Shown: piece after piece, positions 61,796 through 64,000 of the stretch
Position numbering within the stretch: position 1 is the stretch's first letter
Layout: every line of letters begins with the position of its first letter
Assembly: GCF_000255655.1 (NCBI RefSeq)
Contig: NZ_JH636435.1
Coordinates: forward strand, 808,209 to 872,208
Source of the DNA: Schlesneria paludicola DSM 18645
Lineage (GTDB): Bacteria > Planctomycetota > Planctomycetia > Planctomycetales > Planctomycetaceae
Reading direction: 5' to 3'
DNA: 64,000 bases
Position numbers and translations under genes: made by a program
The notes under the pieces: generated by a model
Seen by the model: only the letters and a program-made list of their open reading frames with translations
What the model was told of the DNA's origin: nothing
The model's database searches: none

Positions 61796-64000
61796 ATGTC
61801 CAACCTGCCCAATCGCATTCCGCAGCCCAAAGCGTATCCGCTGTTGCGCAACCTGCCGTCAATCGATTCGAACACACCGGTTCAATCGATGATGGAATTG
61901 GCCAAACAATACGGTCCGTTCTTTCGGCTCGAATTCCCTGGTCGCGAACTATTCGTCGTCTGCTCGCAGGAACTGGTGAATGAACTCTGCGACGAACAGC
62001 GCTTCGACAAGAAAGTTCACGCCGCCCTTTGGAAGATTCGTGATTTCGCTGGGGATGGCCTGTTCACCGCCAATACGCAGGAACCAAACTGGTCGCTGGC
62101 CCATCGGATCTTGATGCCCGCATTCGGGCCGGCGTCGTTACAAGACATGTTCGACAGCATGGTCGACATTGCAGAACAGATGCTGCTGAAATGGGAACGT
62201 GAGGGCCCCGCACACGCAATCGATGTCGCTGACAACTTCACGCGATTGACACTCGACACCATCGCACTCTGTGCGTTCGACTATCGCTTCAACAGCTTCT
62301 ACGAGCGAGAACTGCACCCATTCGTCGGAGCGATGGTCCGCGCCCTGAACGAATCCGGCCGTCGTTCGCGAAGACTGTCTTTGCAGACGCGACTGATGCT
62401 GATTACACAGCGGCAGTACACCGAAGACATCCGGGTGATGCACCAGGTTGCAGACGAACTGATTGCCGAGCGCCGCAAGAATCCCGCTCCCGATGTCAAA
62501 GACCTGCTCAATCGCATGCTGCTGGCCGCCGATCCCATTACGGGCGAACGACTGAGCGACGAAAACATCCGCTATCAAATGGTAACATTCCTGATCGCAG
62601 GTCATGAAACCACCAGCGGAATGCTGTCGTTCACCCTGTATGAATTGCTCCAGAATCCAGAATGCCTGGCCAAGGCGCGGGCCGAGGTCGAAGCGGTGCT
62701 GGGAAATGAGAGTCCCCGGTTCGAACACCTTTCGCGGCTCGTCTACCTGGATCAGGTTCTGAAAGAATCGCTTCGGCTCTGGCCAACGGCCCCCGCGTTC
62801 GCCGTTCATCCCAAGGCCGAACAGGAAATGCTCGGCGGATGCTATCCGATCCAACAGGGACAAGTCCTGTTTGTCCTCTTGCCCATGCTGCATCGCGATC
62901 CTCTGGTCTGGGGCGATGATGTCGAGACCTTCAATCCTGATCGCATGGCCCCAGAACTCTTTGAACAACTGCCTCCCAACGCCTGGAAGCCGTTCGGCAA
63001 CGGACAGCGAGCCTGCATCGGCCGGCCGTTTGCCATGCAAGAGGCACTACTCATCCTGGCTATGATCCTGCAGCGATTTGACCTGGCAAAAGTCGACGCA
63101 AACTATCAGTTGAAAGTCAAAGAAACGCTAACACTGAAGCCCGAGGGCTTCTTTGTCACCGCCAAAAGACGCAGCGCCTTCGCCACGGCTCCGATGCGCC
63201 GCGCCACGCAGGCAGTCGCCTCCGCAACCGCTCAGGTCGCTGCGGTGACGGAACCGCTCGATTCTGCCAAAACACCAATGCAGGTCTTGTTCGGTTCCAA
63301 CAGCGGATCATGTGAATCGTTCGCACAACGGATCGCGACCGAGGCGCATCGACACGGCTACCGTGCCACGACCGCACCGCTGGATTCTGCCGTCGATCAC
63401 CTTTCGAAAGACGGCCCTGTCATCATTGTCACAGCCACCTACGAGGGACAACCGCCAGACAATGCACGCCAATTTGTGGGCTGGCTCGACAGCCTGCCCC
63501 CTGGCGCGTGCGACGGAGTTCATTTCGCGGTCTTCGGATGTGGCAACCGCGACTGGACGCGTACCTATCAGGCGATCCCCAAGCGAATCGATTCGGGACT
63601 TACCGCCGCCGGTGCCTCACGGCTCGTTGACCGCGGGGAAGCCGACGCCCGAGAAGGGCTGTTCAGTGCCTTCGACGCCTGGTCCGCGACGCTCTGGAAC
63701 ACGATCGGGCTTGCCAAGAACACTGACCCGAACCCCAGCACAACCCACCCCGCACTCGAAATCGAATTCGTCTCCGCGACTCGCGACCCGCTGCTACGCG
63801 TCAACCACCTGGAGACCGGATTCGTCGTCGAGAACCGTGAACTCGTGAATCTCTCGTCGCCCATCGGACGCTCGAAACGCCATCTGGAAATCACCCTGCC
63901 CACCGGAATGAAATATCGGTCCGGCGATTACCTGGCCGTATTGCCGACAAATCCCCCCGAGAACGTTGATCGCGTCCTGCGCCGATTCGGCCTGTCGTAT
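61796..64000 (+). CDS. CYP102-type self-sufficient cytochrome P450/reductase fusion (cut by window edge)
   Basis: The open frame runs from the ATG at 61796 (AGGAACAGAGGG upstream) to the window end, 735 codons of a ~1050-residue protein. The haem domain has the I-helix AGHETTSG at 268-275, the ESLRLWPTAP ExxR region, and FGNGQRACIG with Cys407. RDFAGDGLFTA with Phe90 and FPGRE with Arg50 match the P450 BM3 substrate channel, though the residue equal to Tyr51 is Val54. A linker near 465-495 leads to the FMN domain (MQVLFGSNSGSCESFAQR; VTATYEGQPPDNARQFVGWL), and HLEITLPTGMKYRSGDYLAV begins the FAD domain. It would hydroxylate fatty acids with NADPH and O2. The NADPH-binding part lies outside. 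The upstream TetR gene is the likely repressor. Confidence 0.93.
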   Translation, partial: MSNLPNRIPQPKAYPLLRNLPSIDSNTPVQSMMELAKQYGPFFRLEFPGRELFVVCSQELVNELCDEQRFDKKVHAALWKIRDFAGDGLFTANTQEPNWSLAHRILMPAFGPASLQDMFDSMVDIAEQMLLKWEREGPAHAIDVADNFTRLTLDTIALCAFDYRFNSFYERELHPFVGAMVRALNESGRRSRRLSLQTRLMLITQRQYTEDIRVMHQVADELIAERRKNPAPDVKDLLNRMLLAADPITGERLSDENIRYQMVTFLIAGHETTSGMLSFTLYELLQNPECLAKARAEVEAVLGNESPRFEHLSRLVYLDQVLKESLRLWPTAPAFAVHPKAEQEMLGGCYPIQQGQVLFVLLPMLHRDPLVWGDDVETFNPDRMAPELFEQLPPNAWKPFGNGQRACIGRPFAMQEALLILAMILQRFDLAKVDANYQLKVKETLTLKPEGFFVTAKRRSAFATAPMRRATQAVASATAQVAAVTEPLDSAKTPMQVLFGSNSGSCESFAQRIATEAHRHGYRATTAPLDSAVDHLSKDGPVIIVTATYEGQPPDNARQFVGWLDSLPPGACDGVHFAVFGCGNRDWTRTYQAIPKRIDSGLTAAGASRLVDRGEADAREGLFSAFDAWSATLWNTIGLAKNTDPNPSTTHPALEIEFVSATRDPLLRVNHLETGFVVENRELVNLSSPIGRSKRHLEITLPTGMKYRSGDYLAVLPTNPPENVDRVLRRFGLSY

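Noticed and set aside
62138-63040. Minus-strand 300-residue frame
   Set aside because: It is antisense to the P450 haem domain, which has clear I-helix and haem motifs.
1-64000. tRNA, rRNA, CRISPR array, prophage or insertion sequence
   Set aside because: I found no cloverleaf, rRNA-like stretch, regularly spaced repeat array, integrase or transposase anywhere in the window.

Overview
The window looks like chromosomal DNA of a planctomycete (Planctomycetota, probably the Planctomycetaceae/Schlesneria side; the genus is inference). The evidence is a set of hallmark genes: a secreted single-haem cytochrome with PSCyt1, DUF1549 and DUF1553 signatures next to a Tat-exported DUF1501 protein; a second PSCyt1 cytochrome fused to WD40 repeats; a Ser/Thr kinase fused to a WD40 propeller; a DUF3500 protein; and a very large DUF4175-like coiled-coil protein beside a Gly-rich secreted partner. 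Genes lie on both strands in short operons. I see no rRNA, tRNA, CRISPR array, prophage or intact insertion sequence.

Layout. 1-9.9 kb: a GNAT acetyltransferase cut by the window edge, a glutamine-amidotransferase-like C26 protein lacking its cysteine, a secreted WD40-Gfo/Idh/MocA fusion, bioA, a DMT-like membrane protein, a HIT hydrolase, a DUF3500 protein, a DJ-1/PfpI protein and two tiny membrane proteins. 9.9-14.4 kb: an ornithine-cyclodeaminase-like protein downstream of citrate synthase, a 58-residue membrane protein with a GTG start, a VOC protein and an AraC regulator. 14.6-21.6 kb: the PSCyt1/DUF1549/DUF1553, DUF1501 and PSCyt1-WD40 group. 21.7-32.1 kb: nucleic-acid enzymes (family 4-type uracil-DNA glycosylase, HrpA helicase, error-prone polymerase DnaE2) with an iron alcohol dehydrogenase between them. 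32.1-45.0 kb: metabolism and envelope (cupin, TolC, sugar-acid-type IlvD/Edd dehydratase, zinc alcohol dehydrogenase, GlpF channel, Gfo/Idh oxidoreductase, ADP-ribosylglycohydrolase, PQQ-like propeller, lone GspF, cardiolipin synthase). 45.3-60.6 kb: a hybrid histidine kinase with an ethylene-receptor-type sensor, a polytopic membrane protein coupled to a PhnB-like protein, hemD, the kinase-WD40 protein and the DUF4175-like pair. 61.0-64.0 kb: a TetR regulator followed by a CYP102-type self-sufficient P450 that runs off the end.

The most unusual items are the WD40-Gfo/Idh/MocA fusion, the cysteine-less C26 protein, the ethylene-binding-type hybrid kinase, the TetR-CYP102 pair that mirrors bm3R1-CYP102A1 of Bacillus megaterium, and a family of intergenic repeats built from two tandem hairpins (three copies). 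Two very small coding or relict reading frames (12354-12530 and 8997-9179, minus strand) are also described. Family names rest on reading motifs by eye; no database search was run.
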